Origin: Cercophora sp. LCS_1
Lineage: Eukaryota; Ascomycota; Sordariomycetes; Sordariales; Lasiosphaeriaceae
NCBI GenBank assembly: GCA_036250225.1
Contig: JAPZLL010000049.1
Coordinates: forward strand, 208,917-272,916
Direction: 5' to 3'
DNA length: 64,000 bases
Both the position numbers and the translations under genes were made by a program. Shown here one piece after another: positions 23,301 through 35,400 of this stretch. Position 1 is the first letter of the stretch. Each line of letters starts with the position of its first letter. Under the pieces are notes generated by a model, which made no database searches, had not been told where the DNA came from, and saw nothing but the letters and a program-made list of their open reading frames with translations.

Positions 23301-24389
23301 TGCATCCGCTGATTGAGAGTGGGGTCAGCAAAGTCGGGCACGCACGCAAATGGAAAGATCCGAAGACTGCTTCGGATTGCGCGAAGGCAGATCTGAGTTC
23401 GGATGGAATGTCGGCTCGACACTAACCTTTGGTCTTGAGATCTTGCCTCGGCCCTAGTTTAAACGCAAGCGCCATCACTGTTTTCTCGAACGCATCCAAT
23501 CCGAAATGTTCCATAAACGTCGACAGATCGAAGTCTCGGAAGATGTCCTCGGTGCCGGTCTCGATTGATTCGGCGATCCGCCTGGCTTGCTCAAAGTCGG
23601 TAGATATTTTTCGGACTTCTGCGACCAAGAGGTGATGGTTGTGGCCTTGACCTCCTGGCCGGTTGAACACCTGCGGGGCGTTCGAGGCGACAAGTCGCGT
23701 CAGGTATCTCGAAAACACCTCCATACCGTGTTCATCGATAAGCTGCAAGAAGACAACAAGCCGTCAGCACAAGCACGAGACAAACAGGAGCGGGCGCAAC
23801 GCGGGAGGCGCAAGACGCGCAGATGGGGGGACGTACTCTTCGCAACTGTTCGGTCTGGGCGTCCCACTTGTGGGGGTCGTCTCTATCCTCCTTGATGGTG
23901 CTCAGCAGCAGGAGGACCTGGGCGACGGCGATCTTTGTGATGTTGCCGGTGGGGCTGCTCGTGCTGGGGCTGGCACCGGCACTCAGCGCTCCAGGGTGGG
24001 GAGAGTAGGGGGGTTGGGCGAGGCCAGTGTAGATGGAATGCGCGGATGGGTTTGGAGAAAAAGATCCCGTTCTGGATTGGGGGACCATGGGTCAGCAGAG
24101 AGGGTCGGAGAATGAAGTCGACGCTACTATTCCCCTGGCGGAACAGAGCCACTTCCTCTCGTGGTGGGTTAATGGGCGCAAAGCGCGGGGGCGAAACCGG
24201 TCGGCGACGCAGGTCTGTGGGGGCCTCGGGGTGGACAGCTTTCAGCGACGGCGACAGAAGTGTGGATGGGTCACGGAGAGTTGATGGATTGGACGTCAAG
24301 GCTGCGTGGTTGATGTGCTTTTTTCGACGTGTGAGGTTCGAGGAAGAAATGGGTCGCGGCGGAGCTAGCCTGGAGTGCGGCCCGTGCAT
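17310..24389 (-). CDS. NOT1: CCR4-NOT complex scaffold subunit NOT1
   Basis: From the ATG at 24088 the exons are 23837-24088, 23427-23742 and 17310-23308, giving 2188 aa. The introns are 94 bp (GTACGT..CAG) and 118 bp (GTTAGT..CAG). NOT1 is the scaffold of the cytoplasmic/nuclear mRNA deadenylation complex. HEAT-like helices come first. A MIF4G-like CAF1-binding region lies at about 960-1170. The DUF3819/CAF40-binding region is near 1190-1330 (VTIAAISTQQMIHKDFA). The NOT1 C-terminal superfamily domain covers about the last 400 residues (FLLNSMANELRYTNSSTVYF). The span is extended to 24389 because a second in-frame block from an ATG there also looks NOT1-like (PPRFAPINPPREEVALFRQ). It is offset by one base at a C5 run (minus strand, 24079-24083), so the true N-terminus is unresolved. 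Confidence 0.93.
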
Positions 24390-25905
24390 GGTGCCTGAAG
24401 CGTCGACTTGCTGCCTGGGAATTGGGGCAAGAACATTGGGGAAACCAAGGGTCCTATTGCTTCCTTGCTGCGATCTCGATCCCAAACACGCAAGGGCACA
24501 GACACAAACTTAGTACACAACGCGAAAGCATGCTATGATATTGGTGAAACGTATACTCTGGGTTTCTACGTTGGTTTCTGGAGAAGCAATTAACTTGCCG
24601 TATCCAAGTGTGGAGAGCTGCTCAACGACTGATAGACCTCGGCCGGAGGCGGAGCGGAATTACAGTTCTGAGCGTTGTCTGAGGGCGAAGCCTTGCTCTC
24701 TCTGAACGCAACGCATTGCCGGAATACCAGGGTTCGCTCAACGTTGCGTGGTCGACTCCGACCGGTGAACTGTTCGCGCTTGTCGTGACCCGGCAGAAGA
24801 GGTAGGAGGTTCGCGGTGGTTTACACAGCCCTACTGATGCCTCCATGTGGTGACACGGAAGGGGTTGACGGCCCGTGAGTGCTCTTTTAGGGAGGTGGCT
24901 TGCTGAGTGGGTCGGCAAGTCCCGGCCTACCACAACGGTCGAAAGGACATTCGTCAACTGAAATTTGATCGATGCGAGTTCCAAATATTGAATTATATGA
25001 GGATACTTGAGAACGCTACCGGAAAGGCGCGAAAGTTCTATGCTGACGTTTACCGAAGTTCATGATCATCCGTTTAGACAACGTGCAGTGGAACCAGTGT
25101 GCTCGTAACTTTGTCAGCAACTCTGGTTGGCAAACCTAGGTGCCTTAGGTAGGTTGCTTGTCTGTTGGTCAAGGTGCTCAAAAGCCAACCAGAACACCAT
25201 TCTGCATCACCTGCCACCTTCCTCTATCACATCCTTTTTGGACTCTGCAAACGTCTAGCATCCGGCAATGAGAATATGCCTGGGCGCTTCTTGAAAAATT
25301 CAGAGAACCGTTGGAACAAGCTTGATCGACCACTCAAGACCGGGAGCTCGACCAATCTCTACCGACGAATTGCACTCAAGCCTTTTTCTGGGTCTCCAGA
25401 TGGATCACGGCCTTGAGGTCCCATCCGCCGCCATCCGCAATCCGTCGAATGGCTAGCCAAATTACGGCGGCTTGTTGGCGGTTTTTTGGACTGATCCCTC
25501 GGCCTCAAGCGAGCTGCAAATGAGAGCCAGCATGTCACGTCACCAGACACCCCAACGGCTGCCACACGACACCCATGTCGAGGCCTCTGCGGCCTTCCAG
25601 GAGGCTCACTACGGCGCGAATAGGGCGTTTTTGGAGTGATCGCAGCGGCTGACAGCGTGCCGGTTCCCGTTTCAACGCGTTGTAGCCTGGGGCGCTGTTC
25701 TTGGCGGAATTCTTGGCAGGATTTCAAACATGTCGGTTCCCTCGCTCGCATCTTTTTTTCTTGATTTCACCTGCTCCGTCTCGCGGTATTGTTGGTCTTC
25801 GTTGTTGTGTCTGGGTGTCGCTCTCAGCGTTGCTTCAATTCCTGCTGGCCAGCAGTTTCCGCGCCGCCACAACCTCAGTTGATCGCGTCCGCTTTTTGTC
25901 CCGCG
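24390..25905. promoter_or_regulatory. Divergent intergenic region, NOT1 / hydrolase-CorA
   Basis: About 1.5 kb between two divergent genes. No convincing ORF, tRNA or repeat is seen; several short ORFs overlap on both strands. Confidence 0.4.
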
Positions 25906-28900
25906 ATGGACGGCAATCGCAACAGCTCCACAACAAGCAAGACTGAGGGTGAGACCGTTGATGTTGAAAAGTCTCAGACCCAGAGCAATAATGACCACGT
26001 GCAAGACAAGCAGCAAGGCCAGGCGACCAGGATAGAATGGGCGGCGAAAGGATCTGACAGCGGCACTGGACCAGTGTCTTTGGATCTCAAAAGGGTTGGG
26101 ACGCGGGATTCCATGTCAGGCAGCGTGTTACAGCTCGATCCAGAGCCCGGTTTTGCGCATATTGATGGAGATGTTGGCGGCACTGGCTACAACGACACCA
26201 AGGTGGACGTAGTTGCTGTGACTTGCCCGGGTGCGGATCCTGTGCAAACATGGTCCTACGATCCGCTGCCAGAGGGCTATTTCGGTCACCCAACCTTGGG
26301 AAGCCTTGCCCGCTTTCCCACCGTGTCAAGGCTTGCCGGCGATGCTATCATCAGTCCTGCCATCGACCGCCCTCTGCCCAAGGCCGGCCACATGTGGGTG
26401 CGGCAGGGTATTCGAAAGTCCGCCAACACCGCTAGAGTCATGCTCTACCGACATCGCGCCTTGACCGAGGGGACCAATCTAGACCTTCTAGCAAGGGACC
26501 TGCTTGACAATGTCCAGCAGCAACGGCAAGGAACGGTGAGTGAACTGTGTGAATGGTCAAGCTCAATCACCACTAATACTTGCTGCTAGCGTCCCTCACG
26601 TCCACTGTTCTTTATTGCCCATAGTATCGGGGGTCTGGTTGTCAAAAGAGCCCTTTTGCTGGCAACTGAGCTTCCGGAGTACCGAGAACTCAAGTACAAC
26701 TGTCATGGAATTGTCTTTTTCTGTAAGGCCATCATCGACGCAGGAAGACGTCCAACTGACGCAAACTAAGCAACTCCGCACCAGGGCTCAAGTTATCTCT
26801 CGATGAAAAGCACCAGAGAGAGCGTCCGACAAATACTCCGCCTGCAGAGGGCTTTGCCGAAGTCACTAGCCGACGAGGTTCGTGTCAACCATCCTGGCCT
26901 CTCGCGCATGCAGGAAGAATTTTTCAAAATTGCCAGTGAGCTTCGTATATGGACGTTCTACGAGACGATCGATTCAGACCTTTCGGGTACCAGCGGGCGG
27001 GGAGAAGTGCAATTTACTGCTCCTTTAGTCTCAATCAAGTCAGCGCTGTTAGATCTATGGCATGAGGATGTCTACTCCCTGGAAAGCGACCATGCACACC
27101 TGGCCTCTTTCGGTCTCAACAACGCCAATACAATGAAAACATTCCTAGGGGATTTCACAGCCGCTATCCAGAAAGCAAGAAAGCTGAGCGCCTACATCCA
27201 TGTTCCACTGAGACTCAAGGAACATGTCAAGGTTGAAGTAATCGGGTTTTACGACAACACCGATGCAGAGACCGAAGCCCCTATTCGCTTGTATGCCACA
27301 CGGTACCATCTGAACGAATTCCTCCACAAGGGCCCGGAGCGGTGTCTTGAGGAGAGGCTGTCCAAGCTTAATCGGCGCCAGACGCTGCCAACGGATAAGG
27401 GTGAGCGCAGCGATAGGCATCTGGTAAGGGGATCGGCTGAAGTGGTATCAGAGGCTGCTCCTGGTCTAGGAGTGTCGCAGGAGACGGCAACCCCGGCCGC
27501 GCCGGGGATCACGGTAACAAGTCCCTCGACTCGGTCGATTACGTTCCAAACCCGCCCTGGCCCCGTGCCACTTACTGCAACGCGTCCTCGTGGCGTCACT
27601 GAACCCATTCTTCCATCTTCAATCACTCGTCCCTCCAGCTCAGAGAGCGAAGCCAGCACTGTTAGTACCGTATCGGAGTCGGCATTGCGCACGGGTCGGA
27701 TGATCCGAGAGGCCGATCTAGCCGCTAAGCAACGCGAAGAGTTCTTGAACAAGGCTCGTTTTGGGATTCGGGATCCGATGGCTGGTTTCGGGCGGCCTGA
27801 CCCAAGTCTAAGAAAGTACATGTGGATTCACACTCCGTTCACAAACCCGATATGGGTCAGAGACATATTCGACAAACTCAGTGAGACACAGAACCTCAAC
27901 GTTTCGAAAATCTTCAACTACGACAACTGGGAATCGAAGCACATTCGGGGAACACATTCTCAGACCCAACCGTCGTATGTGAAGCCCGCATGTTCATGGG
28001 TAACTGCGGACTCTCCAATGTCACCATGGTCTCAGCCATCATTTGGTGGACAGCCAACTCCCGGCATCAGCCCCAATTTTCTCTATCTTTACTTTCCGTA
28101 TCTCAATTTCGATACGTATAGGGGCATTGTCAGACGACGCAACCTCATCAAGCGTCGGCTGAGACACGGTAGAGCGGCACCCGTCCCGCACGAAATTGCT
28201 GAGCTGGAATCGTTGGAGATGAGAGTGGTCTGGGAGTATTTTGGCTACGACCCTCCACTCAACAGCCGCCGGACGTTGGATCAGTTTGGGTACCCGTCGC
28301 TGCAGGATACAAACGCCCGCGACGACGACCAGATGCTTTATAAGCTTACCAAACACAAGTCGGCTAAGCAGGACCCATTGTTCTCACGGAGTCGGGCATT
28401 CCGGCCAGCAAGTATCGCGCCCAAGTCAATCAATACAAGCATGCGTTCGATCAACTCGAGGGAGCTAAGCGACGATGAAGATAGCTACGACGATGAAACA
28501 AGCTACGAGGAAGAAGCTGACTTGAGGGACGGCAATGTACTGATGGTTGATTCTCTCTGGCTCTGGGCTATCGACACAAGTGAGCATATCCTCATTCATT
28601 TTACGGGAAAGGACATGGTAACCAAATTCAGACATATTGACTACTTTCTTCCCCAAGCGAGAGTCGGACCCGCGGGAAGGGACTCTTTTCCAGCAAGCCG
28701 ATCTTCGAAACAGCATCTACAACGAGTTGAATGGCGACTTGACCGGAAGGACCGAGAATGCGTTGGATCTTGCTGCGTTTGTTGTCTTTCATGCCGTGAC
28801 CGTTTTGTTAGACAAGTCTTCACACCCAGATCTTGAGATTTTCCGCATCTTCGAGGAAGCAATCGGGCTCTTGGTAAGAATTCCCCTACTTCCCCCCAGA

Positions 28901-29923
28901 CGTCGAAGCTAACAACTTCCCTCTAGGCCGAAAGGTTGACGCAAAACATGAAACACTTCCGACTTCAAACATTCAAAGGCGACAATTCCGGCGATGAATC
29001 CGAATCCGACGACGAGCTAGACCAAAATAACCCGGCTTCGATCAAGAAACGACACAAGCGTGAGCTGGAGAGGGCGGAGAGGGAGAATAGGGAAAACACG
29101 TCTGCCCTTCTCGAGCTGCGCGACATGGAGGACGAGATGAACACGCTCCTCAAGCTTTTTGACGCCCAGGAGGCTATGATCAAGACGATGAAGACAATCT
29201 ACTCGGGGAATGGCCTCAGGGAGATCACTTCACACGGGCAGTTCTACCTGGATGAGGCGCTGGAGTGGCTGGACGAGTACAAGCAAAGTGCCAAGGAGAT
29301 GGTGAAGCGAGTGGACACCGTGAGAAAAGATGTAAGTCGCCATTGTCCAGAGGGGTACTATATTCGTTCGGAGCTGACACCGGATTTAGTACGAAAAAAT
29401 GCTTGAGATGGCGCAGCGCCAGGCACAAGTGGATGAGGTCCGGTGGTCGCGATTGCAGACAGAGCTCGCCTCGAACCAGAACCTATCGGTCATGATCTTC
29501 ACCACTTTCACCGTCATTTTCCTCCCGCTCAGCTTCTTTACCGGACTGTTTGGCATCAACGTAAAAGAGTGGGACGAAGAATTGCCGACTCTGGGTTTTG
29601 TCGGAGCAATTTCACTTCCAGTATCCGGTCTTCTCATCGTCCTGGCGTTCATTGGGGCCTACAGCTGGCGGGCGCAGTCACTAGTCAAGTCCACGTACAA
29701 GCGCTCCAAGAGAGTGCTACATGGCACCCTCGAGATCCTTGGAAAATTGGAGCCCAAGGCAACCAGGGCAAGGAAACAGAGGCGCAAGGCTGAGGAGCGG
29801 AGGAGGCGCAAGGCCGAACAAGCAAAGAAGGAAAAAGACCGGGCCTACGATTTCTGGGCAACGGTGAAAAGAGGGAGAACGACCCAGTATCAGATTCCGC
29901 ATCTGAACAGACACAGTGAGTGA
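25906..29923 (+). CDS. SesB-type alpha/beta-hydrolase fused to CorA-like membrane domain
   Basis: Six exons: 25906-26535, 26590-26722, 26771-28579, 28632-28873, 28927-29331, 29390-29923, giving 1250 aa. All introns are 48-58 bp, GT..AG. A disordered start (about 1-100) precedes a lipase/serine-esterase domain of the type placed in front of NACHT in fungal NLRs: DLLARDLLDN, then FFIAHSIGGLVVKRAL (nucleophile S222), then FFSTPHQGSSYLSM made by splicing, and SDHAHLASF with the likely catalytic His near 362. Where relatives usually have V(V/E)(D/E)xxSA this protein has LVSIKSA, so the acid may be missing. A Ser/Thr-rich linker (about 440-560) follows. The C-terminal half is CorA-like: DSLWLWAIDT|NILTTFFPKR across an intron, coiled-coil helices, TM1 about 1104-1126, GLFGINV in the GMN position, TM2 about 1142-1164, and a very basic tail. 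Function is inferred only: membrane-linked esterase, perhaps in cell-death or non-self response. Confidence 0.85.
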
Positions 29924-30380
29924 TGCAGGTTCCGTAGATACTAGAGTACCAACTTCGACATGCGTTTCCCACGTCGCTCAGGGGCTGGTGCCAACAGCCC
30001 AAACAAAACATCCAATTCCGTCCAGCCGAACTCGGATGCACAGACACCCAGTAGCCTCGGTTTGCTTCGGGCCACTATTGCTCCCCCGGTCTGGGGAACG
30101 CACTGGCCGCTTTCAAATGCCAAAACTTCAATTGGTAGGGCCGATTCGGCGCGAACGTCATTGAGCCTTCCCGCCGTCGTTCCATTGCTCCAAAATTTAG
30201 GATGTCCTACTCTTTTGCTGGGTCATGAACCAGCATCCAAGCACTCCTTTTTGCGCCCACAGTAGCCAGCCCTTTCCCCTGACGACAGGGTCTTGACATG
30301 TCCCTCGCCGCATAGCAAACACCACGCAATTGCGGTTTTTTCTTGCTCCCCTCATCCTCTCTCCCCCACCATTCGCCACC
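29924..30380. promoter_or_regulatory. Intergenic region upstream of ETF-QO
   Basis: 457 bp between two forward genes. It should hold the 3' UTR of the hydrolase-CorA gene and the ETF-QO leader. No distinct motif is supported. Confidence 0.3.
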
Positions 30381-32402
30381 ATGTCGGCCACCACTTCGGC
30401 GCGGCTCACAACTGGCCTCTGTCGGAGAGCAGCAACTACAGCTCCCCGCGCCGCAGTGTCGGCGGTAGTAACGAAGCCAACCACGGCGACGTCCCAATTC
30501 CACCGCTCCCTCTCTACCACACCCTCCACCACCCGTCCCCGACGAAACCAGACCCGTCCCGCCGCATGTAACCGCACAACAGCAGCACCCTTCCGCCTTA
30601 TCTCCACCACGGCCCCACACCGCTCAGCCTCCGGCGCCGACGAGGAGGACTCGTTCGACCCGGCGGCAATCGAGCGCGAGTCGGACCAGGTCGACGTCTG
30701 CATTGTAGGCGGCGGACCGGCCGGTCTGGCTGCCGCCATCCGCCTCAAGCAGCTCGCCAACGAGGCGGGCAACGACGAGTTCCGCGTCCTGCTGCTCGAA
30801 AAGGCCGGTGAGATCGGCGCGCACATCCTCTCAGGCGCGGTGATCCAGCCCAATGCCATCGAGGAGCTAATCCCGGAGTGGTTGGCAGAGGACAATGAGT
30901 CACGGTTCACGGGCGCGACGCCGGCGGGGGGCGACTCGATGCGGTTTTTGACCAAAAAGATGGCGATTCCGCTGCCGCCGCCGCCGCAGATGCATAACAA
31001 GGGGAATTACATTGTGAGCTTGAACGAGTTTACAAAGTGGCTGGGCGAGAGGGCCGAGGAGGTTGGCGTTGAGGTGTATCCCGGCTTTGCGGCCAGCGAG
31101 GTTCTGTACGAGAGTGATGGCACTGTCAAGGGCGTGGCGACGAACGATTTGGGAATTGCGAGGACGGGGAAACCAAAGGACACGTTTGAACGGGGCATGG
31201 AGTTCCATGCCAGGATTACGCTGTTCGGCGAGGGATGTCATGGCAGTCTGAGCAAGCAGGTCATCAAGAAGTTTGATCTGCGGAGCGAGAGCCAACCGCA
31301 GACGTACGGGTTGGGTGTGAAGGAGGTGTGGGAGGTGCAACCAGAAAAGTTCAAGAAGGGCGAGATTGTCCACTCGATGGGCTATCCATTGCCGTATGAT
31401 ACCTACGGTGGTGCGTGGATGTATCATTTTGGCGATAACTTGGTCAGCATCGGCTTGGTCACGGCGTTGGATTACACGAACCCATGGCTATCACCATACG
31501 GGGAGTTTCAAAAGCTCAAGCAGCACCCGCTGTACCGTGAGGTGTTGGAGGGCGGCAAGTGCATTTCGTACGGCGCAAGGGCGCTTATTGAGGGTGGTTT
31601 CCAGTCGATTCCCAAGGTTGCTTTCCCTGGTGGTGCTTTGATTGGCGACTCGGCCGGTTTCGTCAACGTCCCCAAGGTCAAGGGCACCCACAACGCCATG
31701 AAGTCGGGCATGCTCGCCGCCGAGGCAACGTGGAATGCGCTCCAAGGGAGCGAAGACCAGGGCGCCGTCTTCCTGTACGAGTATGAGGAGAAGCTTCGTC
31801 AGTCATCCATCTGGAAGGAGCTCAAGGAGGTGCGCAACATGCGTCCGTCCTTCCACACCCCGCTGGGCCTGTACGGCGGCGTGCTCTACTCGGGTATCGA
31901 GGCTTTCCTCCTCAAGGGCCGTGTCCCATGGACCTTTAAACACAAGGTCACCGACCACGCTGCGACCAAGCCCGCGGACCAGTGCCCCAAGATCGAATAC
32001 CCCAAGCCCGACGGCAAGATCACGTTCGATATCCTCACCAGTGTTTCTCGCACGGGAACCAACCACGAGGAAGACCAGCCGGTGCATCTCCAGGTCAAGG
32101 ACTGGGACAAACACACGGCTGAGACGTACCCGCCGTTCAAAGGGCTGGAGAACCGCTTCTGCCCAGCGGGCGTGTACGAGTATGTTGAGGATGCGAGCAA
32201 GCCTGAGGGCGTGCGGTTCCAAATCAACGCGCAAAAGTGAGTACTACCTTGTCGTTGCGAGGGATGTGAGAGGAGATACGTGCTAACATGTGTTGAAAAA
32301 AGTTGCATCCACTGCAAAACGTGCGACATCAAGGCGCCCAACCAGGACATCAACTGGCAAGTCCCACAAGGCGGAGAGGGCCCCAAATACTACATGACGT
32401 AG
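30381..32402 (+). CDS. Electron transfer flavoprotein-ubiquinone oxidoreductase, mitochondrial
   Basis: Exons 30381-32236 and 32303-32402 give 651 aa; the intron is 32237-32302 (GTGAGT..AAG, GCTAACA branch point). A long Thr/Arg/Ala-rich presequence (about 1-85) precedes the FAD site VCIVGGGPAGLAAAIRL, then AHILSGAVIQPNAIEEL, and GDSAGFVNVPKVKG with its downstream amphipathic ubiquinone-site region. The 4Fe-4S ligands are RFCPAG and, after splicing, NCIHCKTC, so the second exon is essential for the cluster. The enzyme passes electrons from ETF (fatty-acid and amino-acid oxidation) to the inner-membrane ubiquinone pool. It fits with the other respiratory genes in the window, though they are not co-transcribed. 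ATG context ACCATGTCG is good. Confidence 0.96.
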
Positions 32403-35400
32403 TGTGGAGGAGAGAGAATGTTGGAATGCTGGCCGAGATGGTGAGGACACAGTCAGTCCATTGTCAATAAAAGTGGTGTTTTGGTTGATGTGCGTTGTTG
32501 GCAGACTGTGCATATTTGTTGGTTAGTTTGGAGGGATTTGGTGTGTGTTCAACAAGCAGGATAGAGAAATGGCAATCTCAACGCTACACCAAGCCGGCTT
32601 TCCAACCATTCGTACAGATGCATGACGACCACTATCTGTGTTTGGCAAGCCAACGGCTCAATAAAGACAACATTGTGACGTTGGGATGAGGATGTTTCTG
32701 ACGCGTTGAGAAACTCTCATTGCAAGGGGTGGATTTTTCCTTCGTAGCGCGCAACGCGTCAGACGCATCGCATTGCAAGCCCAGCAACAACTGTTTGATG
32801 GGACGCGATCGCGATCCGTGCGACTGCGACAGTTGCACGTCCCGCACCGCGTCTTCTGTCGCGCGAGTGCTGGTGCGATCCAACCCTGGACCAATCGGCT
32901 TCAATTCACGCCTCCCACTTCACACCACCACGGCACCACCATCAGCGCGGAAGCGCACAAGCAGAAAGAGAAACTGCCAAAAATGCGTCCTCTGCCCCCA
33001 ACCAACGAGCCGCCTATAAGGGATGAAGGCTGCAATACAGCCGAGTTCGAAGGCATTTTTAGGGTTGAAGGGAGAAATGACTTCTTCCTCTCCACCCACG
33101 TTAGGTTTGCTTACCCGTCTGCTGAAGGAGCAACTTTCCGGGCATAATAGCGGGATGTTTTAAGGCCTTGTTGAGAATCCGGTGAGTTGCGGCAGATATG
33201 CCACCAACCGGCTTTTGCAATGCGGCACTGTGTCGGATGTTGCATGTGAGAGAGCCCAGAACAGGCTGCGGTCGGCTGCACGAAAAGCTGCCTGGATCCA
33301 GAAAGGGGGGCGTGTGCGCAGTCGACGCCCGGAGGATAAGGCTACCGGAGTCCGTCCATTTTCTGAGCAGCGGAATGGTTCCTTTTGCTTCTTCCTTTTG
33401 CTTTTTTTATTTTCCTTGACCATCCCCATTTTCATCGCGGCGAATGCGCGTCGCGGGGAGCGCATCGCCAGAATTTGGTCATCGGAGTCGACGGAAGTCT
33501 CCTGACTATTGTTGAGAAGCCGTGGGAGGCCTGGCGCCTTCTGTTGTCCGTCGTTGTGGAATGAAGGCGAGTATTGAGTTGTGGAATCTGTGAGGGTGGG
33601 ATCAATGAAATGAGTCATACGTAGTGAGGCTGGTTCTCCGGAAACGCAATCGCAGGGATGGAGGACGCTTTGAGCCACACGGGCCAATCTCTTGCCGCGG
33701 AGGTACCGGTACCTCTGCCAACCAAACTTTTGTTTCGGCCTGACAAACATGGCAGCGACACAGTCCTTGCGCCCCTTTTTGATGCTTGTAAAAAAAAAAG
33801 GCATCAATCAGGTCGCTGTTAGGCTGGTCGAACAGACATTTGCCTATCACTCTTTCTGTTTTCTCTTCCTCTCTGTAACCGTATTGTCAAGTTTGGTAAG
33901 TGCAGCAGCGAGCAACACCCAGTCGACCGGCACAATGACATCGAGACAGCGGGGCGGATACTTGCAATGCTAAACCCAAACACGGTTGGCTGCAAACTGA
34001 ATCTAACTCTGCACACAAACATTGTTGTGTAGATGTTGCGCTTTGAGAAGGGGATACTGGAGCGCAAAATTGGTAGGAGCCAGCTGTCTTTTTGGGCAAA
34101 GCCAGCGACAGCAAGACCTGCTCGTAAGAACGTGACAGAGCCAGACGCTCGTTTGTCGGACGTCGCATGCGACTAGACATTCGATAGTGCTCAGGGGCTG
34201 ACAGGAGAGCCTCTGGGCGTTGTTTTGCGGCTCTGGTCCATGTCGCGGTAATCTGGCGTGGCGTAACACTCACTATCGTACCCGAGAAATTAGTGAAAAT
34301 TGAAATGCCACCCTTCTTGGGAATGCGACATCCCACGACTCGTTACCCAGTTGCCCGCCACAGCCTGCGCTCTCTAATCCGTCCCACTGGAGGACATAAT
34401 ACGGTATACTGAACCAATGGATTGGGCGAAGGAGAACCTAAAGGCCTGGTCAGCTGTAATCAAATAATGCATCAAGGTGACATCCGGATCTAAAGGTTGA
34501 GAAGCGGTTTCGGGTGTCGTCTCCGGAACAAAGCGATGAGGCGGGAGGCTGAGCAGACAGAGAGAGCCGTCAGTTGCCGTCGTTCAGCAGTTCAGACAAA
34601 TGCTGGAGACTCCGGTCTCGAGGTGCTTGGTGCTTGGTGCTTGTTGCGACTGTGGCGATCAGGAACCCACTGTCTTCGTGCATAAACTAGAGCGACGCGT
34701 TATCGAAAGAGAGACGCCTTGATCTGCCACTCCCAAGTTCTGAAAGTCGTCGTGCAACGTCGCATATGAACACAAGAATGTGCTGATGACCCGAGAATGA
34801 GATGCTGGGAGGCACCAGGTGCTCTTGTCCACAACGCGCCGAAGGACGAACTATACTCGTTGTGGGATGAAAATAGGAGGTGACAAATGGGTTGCTTGGA
34901 GTGCTCGGAGACTCAGGGGAAAGGAGAAAATCTACCATGTTTCAGGGTTCCGTAGTGGTGTGTGGCGAGCTCAGGTGGTCAAGGTGGATCTCGAATACGC
35001 CCGGCAGCTGTGCAGGTGCTGCGACAGAAAAAAAAACCAGTGGAGGCTCTCCCGAGAGCCAGTTTTGACTGGCAGGTTGGGCACGGATGACAGGGCACTT
35101 TGGGAAGAAGTACCGGTACTTGGCAAAAAAGCTGGTTCAGGAGGCGAGCAAAGGCAGGAGAAGGTGGTCCAGATTAGATAAAGCCCGGCATTTGAGCAAG
35201 TTGATTGGTCGCATGAGAGCTTAGTGCGCCTCCCAAAACATCAAAGACCAAAGGACCCGCCGCCACAAAATTAGCGTTGTTGCCTCAGGCCATTCTGCAC
35301 AAGCTGGGCAAAAATTATAAGAAGCCCGCGCTCCCTCCAACCCGTTTGTTTCGAGACCTCTCGCGCGGAAGTTCCGACCGGCCCTACGTACCTGCTACCC

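Noticed and set aside
30197..31000. 267-codon minus ORF
   Set aside because: Antisense shadow of the high-GC ETF-QO presequence and FAD domain.
33160..33807. 215-codon minus ORF
   Set aside because: Contains runs such as KKSKRKKQK from poly-T tracts; no conserved-looking block and no neighbours supporting it.
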